Assembly (NCBI GenBank): GCA_902836725.1
Contig: CADFRV010000173.1
Coordinates: 1 to 5,673 of the forward strand
Source: Muribaculaceae bacterium
Lineage (GTDB): Bacteria; Bacteroidota; Bacteroidia; Bacteroidales; Muribaculaceae
Direction of reading: 5' to 3'
DNA: 5,673 bases
Below the pieces are notes generated by a model. That model ran no database searches, was not told the DNA's origin, and was given only the letters and a program-made list of their open reading frames with translations. This document shows, in pieces, positions 1-5,647 of the stretch. The stretch's first letter is position 1. Every line of letters begins with the position of its first letter. The position numbers were made by a program, and so were the translations under genes.

Positions 1-294
1 GGTTCCTCCGGTAAGCGGATGGAACCAGTGGGTGTAGTGACGGGCACCATTGTCAATGGCCCATTTTTTCATCCCGGCAGCCACACTGTCTGCAAGTTCA
101 CGTGAGATCGGCTGCTTGTTGTCGATAGCGTAAACGAGTTGGTCGTAAGTTTTCTTAGGCAGATATTCAAACATTTTCTCGCGGTTGAACACTGCTTCCC
201 CGTAATAACGCTCCGGGCGTTCTGAAGGAATCTCCACATGCACAGGTTTGCGGTCTGACGCTTCCTTCACAACTTTAAATCTAAGTAACGACAT
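1..294 (-). CDS. glnN: Glutamine synthetase type III, N-terminal fragment (cut by left edge)
   Basis: Type III glutamine synthetase (GSIII) makes glutamine from glutamate, ammonia and ATP in the cytoplasm. Only the first 98 residues are in the window; the family is usually about 700-730 residues, so the catalytic domain lies beyond the left edge. Translating the reverse complement from the ATG at 294 gives MSLLRF at the start. It then shows the typical GSIII N-terminal elements: YYGEAVFNREKMFEYL (about residues 30-44), PISRELAD (62-69), and GMKKWAIDNGARHYTHWFHP (about 75-94). This last stretch is the most family-specific. The fragment is about 49% GC by hand count, somewhat lower than the genes around it, which may reflect codon bias of a highly expressed gene. 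It lies 129 bp downstream of dapL on the same strand, separated by a strong hairpin, so it probably has its own promoter. I see no convincing promoter or Shine-Dalgarno; the bases just before the ATG are A/T-rich, as is common in Bacteroidetes. The family call is firm; the symbol follows GSIII usage. Confidence 0.93.
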   Translation of the reverse strand, partial: MSLLRFKVVKEASDRKPVHVEIPSERPERYYGEAVFNREKMFEYLPKKTYDQLVYAIDNKQPISRELADSVAAGMKKWAIDNGARHYTHWFHPLTGGT

Positions 295-306
295 AAATTA
301 AATGAG

Positions 307-320
307 TTGAATATTGAATA
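307..320. repeat. Tandem heptamer upstream of glnN
   Basis: TTGAATA occurs twice in direct succession on the plus strand (TATTCAA twice on the glnN strand), 12-26 bp before the glnN ATG. It could be part of the 5' untranslated region or a protein-binding site, or it could be chance in an A/T-rich leader. I can assign no function. Confidence 0.35.
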
Positions 321-379
321 AATGGATGGTAAAAACCACCTTGTTTCAAGAATCACATGAAGAGAGATGCTTATAGCGG

Positions 380-415
380 CGGCGGCTCCTGAGGCGTCTG
401 CCTCGGGAGCCGCCG
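380..415 (-). terminator. Strong GC-rich hairpin after dapL, probable transcription terminator
   Basis: A 16-bp stem (arms 380-395 and 400-415) encloses a 4-base loop at 396-399, and begins 8 bases after the dapL stop codon. All pairs are Watson-Crick except 390/405. In RNA made from the minus strand (the dapL direction) that position is a C/A mismatch, whereas in plus-strand RNA it would be a G-U wobble. No U-tract follows in the dapL direction: the next bases are CTATAAGCATC. The position directly after dapL and before the glnN leader supports a terminator, or partial terminator, for the dapF-dapL transcript. It could instead serve as an mRNA 3'-end stabiliser. Confidence 0.65.
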
Positions 416-423
416 TGTGGGGG

Positions 424-1656
424 TCAGCTGAAGTCAGTGGCCGCGATGCGCTTGACCGCTTCCACTGTGTTTTCGTAGGTGTTGAACGCCGTTAGCCTGA
501 AGTACCCCTCGCCGGAAGGGCCGAAGCCGCTGCCGGGGGTGCCGGCCACATGACAGCGCTCGAGAAGCATGTCGAAGAAACGCCACGAGTCCATGCCGCA
601 TGGTGTCTTTATCCACACGTAAGGCGCGTTCTCACCTCCGAACACCTCGAGTCCGGCGGCGATAAGCCCCTCGCGCATGACAGCCGCGTTGCGCAGATAA
701 TAGTCTATTGTCTCGCGGGTCTGGGCTTTCCCCTCAGGGGTATATATGGCAGCCGCGGCACGCTGCGACACATAGCTCGCGCCATTGAATTTGGTGCACT
801 GGCGGCGGTTCCAGAGATGGTTCATCGACACCTCCTTGCCGTCGGCCATATGTCCCTTGAGTTCTTTCGGCACAACCGTATAGGCGCAACGCACACCGGT
901 AAATCCGGCGGTTTTCGAGAAGCTGCGGAATTCTATGGCCACCTCGCGGGCACCGGGTATCTCATATATGCTGTGAGGCACATTCTCGTCGCGGATAAAA
1001 GCCTCGTAAGCTGAGTCGTAAAGAATAAGCGAGCCGTGGGCGCGTGCATAGTCCACCCACACCTTGAGCTGCTCGCGTGTCAGTGTGGTACCCGTGGGAT
1101 TGTTGGGATAGCACAGATATATCACATCGGCCACTTCAGCGGGAAGAGCGGGCACAAAACCGTTCTCGGCAGTCACCGGAAGATATATGATGCGGCTCCA
1201 GCAACCGTCCACAAGCTCCCCGGCGCGGCCACCCATCACATTGGTGTCCACATATACCGGATATACCGGGTCGGTCACAGCCACACGGTTGGCAGTGGAA
1301 AGTATGTCGCCTATGTTGCCGGTATCGCTTTTGGCGCCGTCGCTCACGAATATCTCGTCGGGAGCGATCTCCACGCCGCGTGCACGGTAATCATGCTCGG
1401 CGATGGCATCGCGCAGGAAAGCATATCCCTGTTCGGGACCGTAGCCGTGGAAGGATGAGGCATCGGCTTCCTCGTCAACCGCCGCATGCATCGCCTTTAT
1501 TGCCGCATCGCAAATCGGGCGTGTGACATCGCCGATACCCATACGTATGATATCGGCATCGGGATGCGATTCCTTGAAAGCGTTGATCCGACGCGCCACC
1601 TCAGAAAAAAGATAGCTGTCGGCAAGCCTGCAAAAGTTGTCGTTTATATGAAACAT
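424..1656 (-). CDS. dapL: LL-diaminopimelate aminotransferase
   Basis: This PLP-dependent class I/II aminotransferase converts L-tetrahydrodipicolinate plus glutamate directly to LL-diaminopimelate and 2-oxoglutarate. It bypasses the succinylated or acetylated intermediates of the lysine/meso-DAP pathway. From the ATG at 1656 the protein has 410 residues, the usual DapL length. Visible signatures, numbered from that start: SYLFSEVARRINAFK (14-28), GIGDVTRP (40-47), SDGAKSDTGNIGD (105-117), YPNNPTGT (183-190), YDSAYEAF (213-220), the PLP-lysine region FRSFSKTAGFTGVR with K248, and the substrate carboxylate-binding arginine R387 in YFRLTAFNT. I chose the 1656 start because MFHINDNFCRLADSYLF matches the usual DapL N-terminus. 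An ATG at 1734 in the same frame would add 26 residues that do not resemble the family. It lies 84 bp after dapF on the same strand, consistent with an operon of two consecutive pathway steps. No catalytic residue appears missing. Confidence 0.97.
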   Translation of the reverse strand: MFHINDNFCRLADSYLFSEVARRINAFKESHPDADIIRMGIGDVTRPICDAAIKAMHAAVDEEADASSFHGYGPEQGYAFLRDAIAEHDYRARGVEIAPDEIFVSDGAKSDTGNIGDILSTANRVAVTDPVYPVYVDTNVMGGRAGELVDGCWSRIIYLPVTAENGFVPALPAEVADVIYLCYPNNPTGTTLTREQLKVWVDYARAHGSLILYDSAYEAFIRDENVPHSIYEIPGAREVAIEFRSFSKTAGFTGVRCAYTVVPKELKGHMADGKEVSMNHLWNRRQCTKFNGASYVSQRAAAAIYTPEGKAQTRETIDYYLRNAAVMREGLIAAGLEVFGGENAPYVWIKTPCGMDSWRFFDMLLERCHVAGTPGSGFGPSGEGYFRLTAFNTYENTVEAVKRIAATDFS

Positions 1657-1740
1657 CGTTTCGGAAAATTGTCGTGAAAAAATAAAAATCCCCTCTCTAC
1701 CACACCCGGCATGCATCCGCGGAACATCCGGCATAATGCG

Positions 1741-2628
1741 TCATTGTCGGAACTGCATGTCTATCTCCCCGTCGAAAACAGTGGTCGCGCCACCTGTCAT
1801 ATACACATGTCCGTTTGCCGGATCCCATTTTATACGCAATGTGCCGCCGAGCAAACGCACCGTGACCTCGCGTTCATTTGTGCGCCCGGTGAGCATAGCG
1901 GCCACCGCAGTGGCGCATGCGCCTGTGCCGCAAGCCATCGTCTCGCCGCTGCCGCGCTCCCATACACGCATCTCTATCTCATTGTCACCACGCATGCGGG
2001 CGAACTCTATGTTGGCTCTGTCGGGCCAGATGGGGTGGGTCTCCAGCTCGCGCCCCACCTGATGCACCAGGGCGTCGGTTATCTCATCCACAAATATGAC
2101 TCCGTGGGGATTGCCCATCGACACTGCGGTGAGCGTAAAATCCTTTCCCTGCGCACAGACACCTATGTGGCTTGCATCCGCCGCGCTATCGGCCGATACG
2201 GGTATAGCCGACGGCTCGAGCACCGGCGCCCCCATATCTACCGTGACACTGTCAACCAGGCCGTCTTCACCGGTATGAAGCGTCAAATATTTAACGCCCG
2301 AAGCGGTTTCGAGCGTTATTTCTTTTTTATCGGTGTGGTGATTGTCAAAAACATACTTACCGATGCAACGGGTGGCATTGCCGCACATACGCCCTTCCGA
2401 GCCGTCGGCGTTGAACATCCTCATCCTGAAATCAGCATTCCGGGAAGGTAGGATGAGTATGATGCCGTCGGCGCCGACACCGAAGTGCCTGTGGCTAAGG
2501 CGCTCCGAAATTATCCCGATACGGGAGGTGTCTTCGAGAATCGAACTGTCGTCGCCTCCGAACGTCCCATCCATACAATCTATATAGATATAGTCGTTTC
2601 CGGCGCCGTGCATCTTAGTGAATTTCAT
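1741..2628 (-). CDS. dapF: Diaminopimelate epimerase
   Basis: This cofactor-independent cytoplasmic epimerase interconverts LL- and meso-diaminopimelate, supplying meso-DAP for peptidoglycan and for lysine. From the ATG at 2628 the protein has 295 residues, slightly longer than the roughly 275 typical of the E. coli type. Both halves of the DapF fold are recognisable. The N-terminal half has MHGAGNDY (6-13), GVGADG (50-55) and NADGSEGRMCGNATRC (74-89), with catalytic Cys82. The C-terminal half has MGNPH (171-175), the WERGSGET stretch (about 223-230) and MACGTGACAT (231-240), with catalytic Cys233. The NATRC form instead of NGARC resembles Clostridia/Bacteroidetes-type DapF, from memory. An upstream in-frame ATG at 2712 would add 28 residues, but MKFTKMHGAGND is the normal family start and the -7 promoter element lies between the two ATGs. 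It is the first gene of the likely dapF-dapL unit. Confidence 0.97.
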   Translation of the reverse strand: MKFTKMHGAGNDYIYIDCMDGTFGGDDSSILEDTSRIGIISERLSHRHFGVGADGIILILPSRNADFRMRMFNADGSEGRMCGNATRCIGKYVFDNHHTDKKEITLETASGVKYLTLHTGEDGLVDSVTVDMGAPVLEPSAIPVSADSAADASHIGVCAQGKDFTLTAVSMGNPHGVIFVDEITDALVHQVGRELETHPIWPDRANIEFARMRGDNEIEMRVWERGSGETMACGTGACATAVAAMLTGRTNEREVTVRLLGGTLRIKWDPANGHVYMTGGATTVFDGEIDMQFRQ

Positions 2629-2656
2629 ACCTGAAATATCTCTGATTTTGACGCCG

Positions 2657-2664
2657 CAAAGGTA
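2657..2664 (-). promoter_or_regulatory. Candidate dapF promoter, Bacteroides -7 element
   Basis: On the minus strand this reads TACCTTTG, a full match to the Bacteroides -7 consensus TAnnTTTG. A TTTG lies upstream at 2677-2680, but only 12 bases away instead of the usual 19 or so, and no TTTG sits at the normal -33 distance. Transcription would start at about 2650, giving a leader of roughly 20 bases before the dapF ATG at 2628. This also argues against the longer reading frame starting at 2712. The -7 match is seen directly; its use is inferred. Confidence 0.6.
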
Positions 2665-2729
2665 TGAAAATTTCCACAAATATCCATTCATACTTCCGTG
2701 ATTTTTTTGCACATTTTTTCACACGGCAC

Positions 2730-2750
2730 ATGGCATTCACCCACTGCCAT
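2730..2750. repeat. Inverted repeat 1 in the divergent region
   Basis: ATGGCA (2730-2735) and TGCCAT (2745-2750) form a perfect 6-bp inverted repeat around a 9-base spacer. It ends exactly where the next inverted repeat begins. It lies upstream of both candidate promoters, so a DNA-level operator role is more plausible than an RNA hairpin. A repeat this short may also be chance. Confidence 0.35.
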
Positions 2751-2775
2751 ACCGGGAGAACTCCACGCGCCCGGT
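2751..2775. repeat. Inverted repeat 2 in the divergent region
   Basis: ACCGGG (2751-2756) and CCCGGT (2770-2775) form a perfect 6-bp inverted repeat around a 13-base spacer. A competing pairing exists between CGGGAG (2753-2758) and CTCCCG (2782-2787). No U-tract follows directly, so it is not a convincing intrinsic terminator. Confidence 0.35.
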
Positions 2776-2844
2776 TTCATCCTCCCGAAAAATTCGGCTG
2801 ACAGCGTAATAGAACGGTGTTTTTCCCGTTAATATCATATGGTA

Positions 2845-2852
2845 TAACTTTA
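2845..2852 (+). promoter_or_regulatory. Weak candidate porQ promoter, -7-like element
   Basis: TAACTTTA matches the Bacteroides -7 consensus TAnnTTTG at five of six fixed positions, with A replacing the final G. A T-rich stretch (2820-2824) lies at about the -33 spacing but lacks a clear TTTG. If it is used, the porQ leader would be about 55 bases. The call is tentative. Confidence 0.3.
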
Positions 2853-2914
2853 TATGGAGGAAAAACGGTGCCCTTTCTCTCCCGTCAGGTTCTTCCACAC
2901 TCCGTTGATTATAA

Positions 2915-3982
2915 ATGACATATCCCGAACATAAGGCATCTGTAAACGCCCGTAGTGCCCGTCGTGTGGCGTTCACTCTGGTGTGCGCGCTCTGCATGTC
3001 GCTGCTCGCCATCCCGGCAAAGGCGCAGGACGGATCCACCGCTTACAATTATCTCAACATCACATCCGCCTCACGCATATACGGCCTGGGAGGCATAAAT
3101 ATCACCGCCGTAGAGGACGAACTGAGCGTGACCGACCAGAACCCCGCGCTTCTGGGACCGGAAATGGACAATCAGATCCTCCTTGATTACATGCACTATA
3201 TGGGAGGATCAAATTTTGCCGGCGTGCGCTACGCCAGAGCGGCAGGCGAAAGGGCGGCCTGGAGCGCGGGCATAAGATATTTCGGCTACGGAAAAATGAC
3301 CGCCACCGATGAATTCGGCAACATCAACGGATCTTTCTCCCCCTCCGACATCAATTTCAACGGATCTTTCTCATACGACATCACCGACCGTCTGCGCGGA
3401 GGCATCACACTGAAAATGCTTTACAGCAGCTATGAGGCATATTCCGCTTTCGCAGTGGCGACAGATCTGGGCATCAACTATTACGATCCCGACAACGACG
3501 TGTCGCTGTCAGCCGTAGTCGCCAATCTCGGCGGCCAGCTGAAACGGTTCAACGAGGCATATGACCGCCTCCCTGTAGACCTGCGCCTCGGCATAGCGAA
3601 AGTTTTCCCGGGGCTGCCGATCAGATTCTCCATCACGGCATGGAACCTCACAAAATGGCATCTCCCCTATTATGAGACAGGCGACGGCACTTCCGACACT
3701 CCGTTTGTGAAGAAAGACAAATTCATGTCCAACCTCTTCCGGCATCTGGTGTTCGGTGTGGATTTCATTCCCAACGACCGTTTCTACATAGCGCTCGGCT
3801 ACAACTACAAGACACGCACCGACATGAGCACATATGCCCGCAGTTTCGTGTCGGGGTTCTCGCTCGGAGCCGGCCTGAACCTGCGCAGGTTCAATGTGGG
3901 CCTCGCTCTGGCACAACCGCATTCCGGCGCCACTACAATGATGCTGAACCTCAACCTCAATCTCAACGACATTCTGTACTGA
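2915..3982 (+). CDS. porQ: Type IX secretion system outer-membrane protein PorQ
   Basis: PorQ is a beta-barrel outer-membrane protein of the PorV/FadL-like group. In Porphyromonas gingivalis it is needed for type IX secretion and partners PorZ at the cell surface. The protein has 355 residues. A Sec signal peptide is clear: a basic n-region (RSARR, 13-17), a hydrophobic core (about 18-32) and an AKA|Q site after residue 37. There is no lipobox. The mature protein begins with the family's N-terminal pattern YNYLN (44-48), GLGGINIT (57-64) and NPALL (76-80). It continues with alternating beta-strand segments such as GYGKMTATDEFGN (124-136), VVANLGGQL (201-209) and HLVFGVDFIP (277-286), and ends in an alternating LNLNLNLN strand near the C-terminus. 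The start is well bounded, because the codon directly before the ATG is an in-frame TAA. It is first in a porQ-cmk-ispH series, with 25 bp to cmk. Family membership is judged by pattern; activity depends on other type IX genes not in the window. Confidence 0.87.
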   Translation: MTYPEHKASVNARSARRVAFTLVCALCMSLLAIPAKAQDGSTAYNYLNITSASRIYGLGGINITAVEDELSVTDQNPALLGPEMDNQILLDYMHYMGGSNFAGVRYARAAGERAAWSAGIRYFGYGKMTATDEFGNINGSFSPSDINFNGSFSYDITDRLRGGITLKMLYSSYEAYSAFAVATDLGINYYDPDNDVSLSAVVANLGGQLKRFNEAYDRLPVDLRLGIAKVFPGLPIRFSITAWNLTKWHLPYYETGDGTSDTPFVKKDKFMSNLFRHLVFGVDFIPNDRFYIALGYNYKTRTDMSTYARSFVSGFSLGAGLNLRRFNVGLALAQPHSGATTMMLNLNLNLNDILY

Positions 3983-3995
3983 CCTAAACGTGGGG

Positions 3996-4001
3996 AAAGG
4001 A
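3996..4001 (+). promoter_or_regulatory. Shine-Dalgarno-like site before cmk
   Basis: AAAGGA lies 6 bases before the ATG at 4008. Bacteroidetes often lack such sites, so it is only modest evidence, but it supports the ATG over the upstream in-frame GTG at 3990. Confidence 0.35.
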
Positions 4002-4007
4002 AAAATC

Positions 4008-4709
4008 ATGGATAACAACGGAAAAAAGATAATCATCGCCATCGACGGCTACTCGTCGTCAGGCAAAAGCACAATGGCCAAATCGCTCGCCAGAGCCATA
4101 GGATATAAATATGTGGACACAGGCGCCATGTACCGCGCCGTCACACTCTATGCCATGCGCCACGGCATGATCGGCGACGGCCATACGGCAGATGCCAACG
4201 CCATCGAGGCATCCCTCGACAAGATTGACATATCATTCCGGCTCATGCCCGACGGCACACAGCACACGATGCTCAACGGCGAGGATGTGGAAACCCTCAT
4301 CAGACAGCTTGATGTTTCAGAAAACGTTTCGCCGGTATCGGCCATCCCCGCCGTGCGCCACCATCTGGTGCGCCAGCAGCAGGCTTTCGGCACGGAAAGA
4401 GGAATAGTGATGGACGGCCGCGACATAGGCACTACCGTATTTCCCGACGCCGAACTGAAAATCTTCGTAAACGCTCCTGCCGCCACCCGCGCCATGCGCC
4501 GTGTGAAGGAACTGCAGCAGAAAGGGATCCCCGCCTCATACGACGAGGTACTTGCCAATGTGATGAGCCGCGACCATCAGGACGAGACCAGGGCGGAAAG
4601 CCCATTGCGCCGCGCCGACGATGCGGTGGATCTCGACAACTCAGGCCTCACCCTGGAGGAACAGGATGCAATACTTGTAAAACTTTACAGAGAGCGCATT
4701 TCCGGCTGA
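4008..4709 (+). CDS. cmk: Cytidylate kinase
   Basis: Cmk transfers phosphate from ATP to CMP or dCMP in the cytoplasm, recycling cytidine nucleotides for nucleic acid and phospholipid synthesis. From the ATG at 4008 the protein has 233 residues, the usual length for bacterial Cmk. Motifs in order: P-loop GYSSSGKST (14-22, Lys20), DTGAMYRAVT (37-46, the start of the nucleotide-binding region), VMDGRDIGTTVFPDA (134-148), and the lid/C-terminal SRDHQDETRAESPLRRA (187-203) followed by DDAVDLDNSGLT (204-215). The longer frame from a GTG at 3990 would add six residues (MGKGKI). The ATG is preferred for its spacing to the SD-like site and because the family usually begins a few residues before the KIIIAIDG strand. 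It follows porQ by 25 bp and precedes ispH by 52 bp with no convincing terminator, so co-transcription is likely. Confidence 0.97.
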   Translation: MDNNGKKIIIAIDGYSSSGKSTMAKSLARAIGYKYVDTGAMYRAVTLYAMRHGMIGDGHTADANAIEASLDKIDISFRLMPDGTQHTMLNGEDVETLIRQLDVSENVSPVSAIPAVRHHLVRQQQAFGTERGIVMDGRDIGTTVFPDAELKIFVNAPAATRAMRRVKELQQKGIPASYDEVLANVMSRDHQDETRAESPLRRADDAVDLDNSGLTLEEQDAILVKLYRERISG

Positions 4710-4761
4710 ACCGGACGCCGTTCTCTCCTCTCACCACATTTTCACAATACCGTACCTCACT

Positions 4762-5640
4762 ATGCGAGTTGAGATAGACAATGATTCCGGCTTCTGTTTC
4801 GGAGTAGTCACCGCCATTACGAAAGCCGAGGAGGAACTCGGAAAATCGGGTTCGCTCTTCTGCCTGGGCGATATAGTGCACAACAGCGATGAGGTGCAGC
4901 GCCTGGCCCAGAAAGGGCTTACCGTCATCACACACGCCGACCTCGAGAACCTGCACAATGTGAAAGTGCTCCTGCGCGCCCACGGCGAGCCACCCGCCAC
5001 CTACGATATCGCCCGCCGCAACGGTGTGGAGATCATTGATGCCACATGCCCAGTGGTGCTCCGCCTGCAGCAGCGCATCAAGCAGAGTTTCGGTACAGAC
5101 GGCGCCGACCGTCCGCAGATAGTGATCTACGGTAAAAAGGGGCATGCCGAAGTCAACGGACTTGTAGGACAGACCTGCGGCGAGGCCATAGTGGTGGAGA
5201 GTGTCGACGAGCTTGACAAGATTGATTTCACCCGTCCCATAGCGCTCTATTCGCAGACCACCAAATCGCTTGACGGATTCCGCGAAGTGATCGACCGTAT
5301 AAAGGAACGCATCGCCCCGGGAGTGAGATTCGAGAGTTTCGACACCATATGCCGCCAGGTGGCAAACCGAGTGGAAAAAATCCGCCGTTTCGCCAGAAAC
5401 CACAATGTGGTGCTCTTCGTGGCCGGAAAGAAAAGCAGCAACGGCAAAGTGCTTTACGCCAACTGCCTTGAGGAGAACCCCAGGACATACCTCATAAGCA
5501 ATGCGTCGGAGATAGATCCCGCATGGCTCGACGGGGCTGACACCGTAGGCATCTGCGGCGCCACATCCACCCCCCGCTGGCTCATGGAGCAGGTGCGCGA
5601 CCGCATTGAGGAAATGAACACCGCAAACCCTATCCGCTGA
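4762..5640 (+). CDS. ispH: 4-hydroxy-3-methylbut-2-enyl diphosphate reductase
   Basis: IspH (LytB) is the [4Fe-4S] enzyme of the last MEP-pathway step, reducing HMBPP to isopentenyl and dimethylallyl diphosphate. These are precursors of undecaprenyl carrier lipid and quinones. The protein has 292 residues, without the C-terminal S1-domain extension found in some Firmicutes. The three cluster-binding cysteines are present: Cys12 (SGFCFGV), Cys96 (DATCP) and Cys197 (DTIC). Substrate-binding and catalytic positions are also intact: His40 (VHN), His74 (AHG), His128 and Glu130 (GHAEV, where the family usually has HPE), Thr166 (SQTT), the SSN triad (225-227) and Ser269 (STP). The ATG at 4762 places Cys12 where E. 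coli IspH has it, which supports the start. It lies 52 bp after cmk and 7 bp before the next start codon, so it is probably part of the porQ-cmk transcript. Confidence 0.97.
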   Translation: MRVEIDNDSGFCFGVVTAITKAEEELGKSGSLFCLGDIVHNSDEVQRLAQKGLTVITHADLENLHNVKVLLRAHGEPPATYDIARRNGVEIIDATCPVVLRLQQRIKQSFGTDGADRPQIVIYGKKGHAEVNGLVGQTCGEAIVVESVDELDKIDFTRPIALYSQTTKSLDGFREVIDRIKERIAPGVRFESFDTICRQVANRVEKIRRFARNHNVVLFVAGKKSSNGKVLYANCLEENPRTYLISNASEIDPAWLDGADTVGICGATSTPRWLMEQVRDRIEEMNTANPIR

Positions 5641-5647
5641 CACGACG

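Larger units (their letters stand above)
2629..2914. other. Divergent intergenic region between dapF and porQ
   Basis: These 286 bp separate the minus-strand dapF unit from the plus-strand porQ unit. From the dapF side they hold the dapF -7 element, homopolymeric T runs at 2702-2708 and 2714-2719, two directly abutting inverted repeats at 2730-2775, and a weak candidate porQ promoter near 2845-2852. Reading frames crossing it are short and have no recognisable family. I see no RNA gene or riboswitch that I can name. Confidence 0.8.

Noticed and set aside
1249..1269. The tandem repeat ATATACCGG inside dapL.
   Set aside because: It encodes the conserved DPVYPVY segment of DapL, so the repeat follows from the protein sequence.
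1657..1740. A possible terminator between dapF and dapL, because the minus strand has a T-rich run (ATTTTTATTTTTT).
   Set aside because: No adequate stem precedes the T-run, so I left dapF and dapL as one likely operon.
1711..2451. A 246-residue plus-strand frame opposite dapF.
   Set aside because: It is rich in His, Arg and Cys, as expected of an antisense shadow of a GC-rich gene. The opposite strand encodes a clear DapF with both catalytic cysteines.
2854..2934. A 26-codon frame beginning ATGGAGG upstream of porQ and ending 20 bases inside it, resembling a leader peptide.
   Set aside because: The only candidate promoter nearby (2845-2852) would start transcription after its ATG. The peptide has no recognisable features, and it is most likely chance.
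2737..3039. A 100-residue minus-strand frame across the divergent region and the porQ 5' end.
   Set aside because: It overlaps the porQ signal-peptide region antisense, has no family resemblance, and runs through the inverted repeats and the candidate promoter.
4701..4715. A small hairpin TCCGG-CTGAA-CCGGA over the cmk stop codon.
   Set aside because: It has a 5-bp stem with no U-tract after it. It is too weak to call a terminator.
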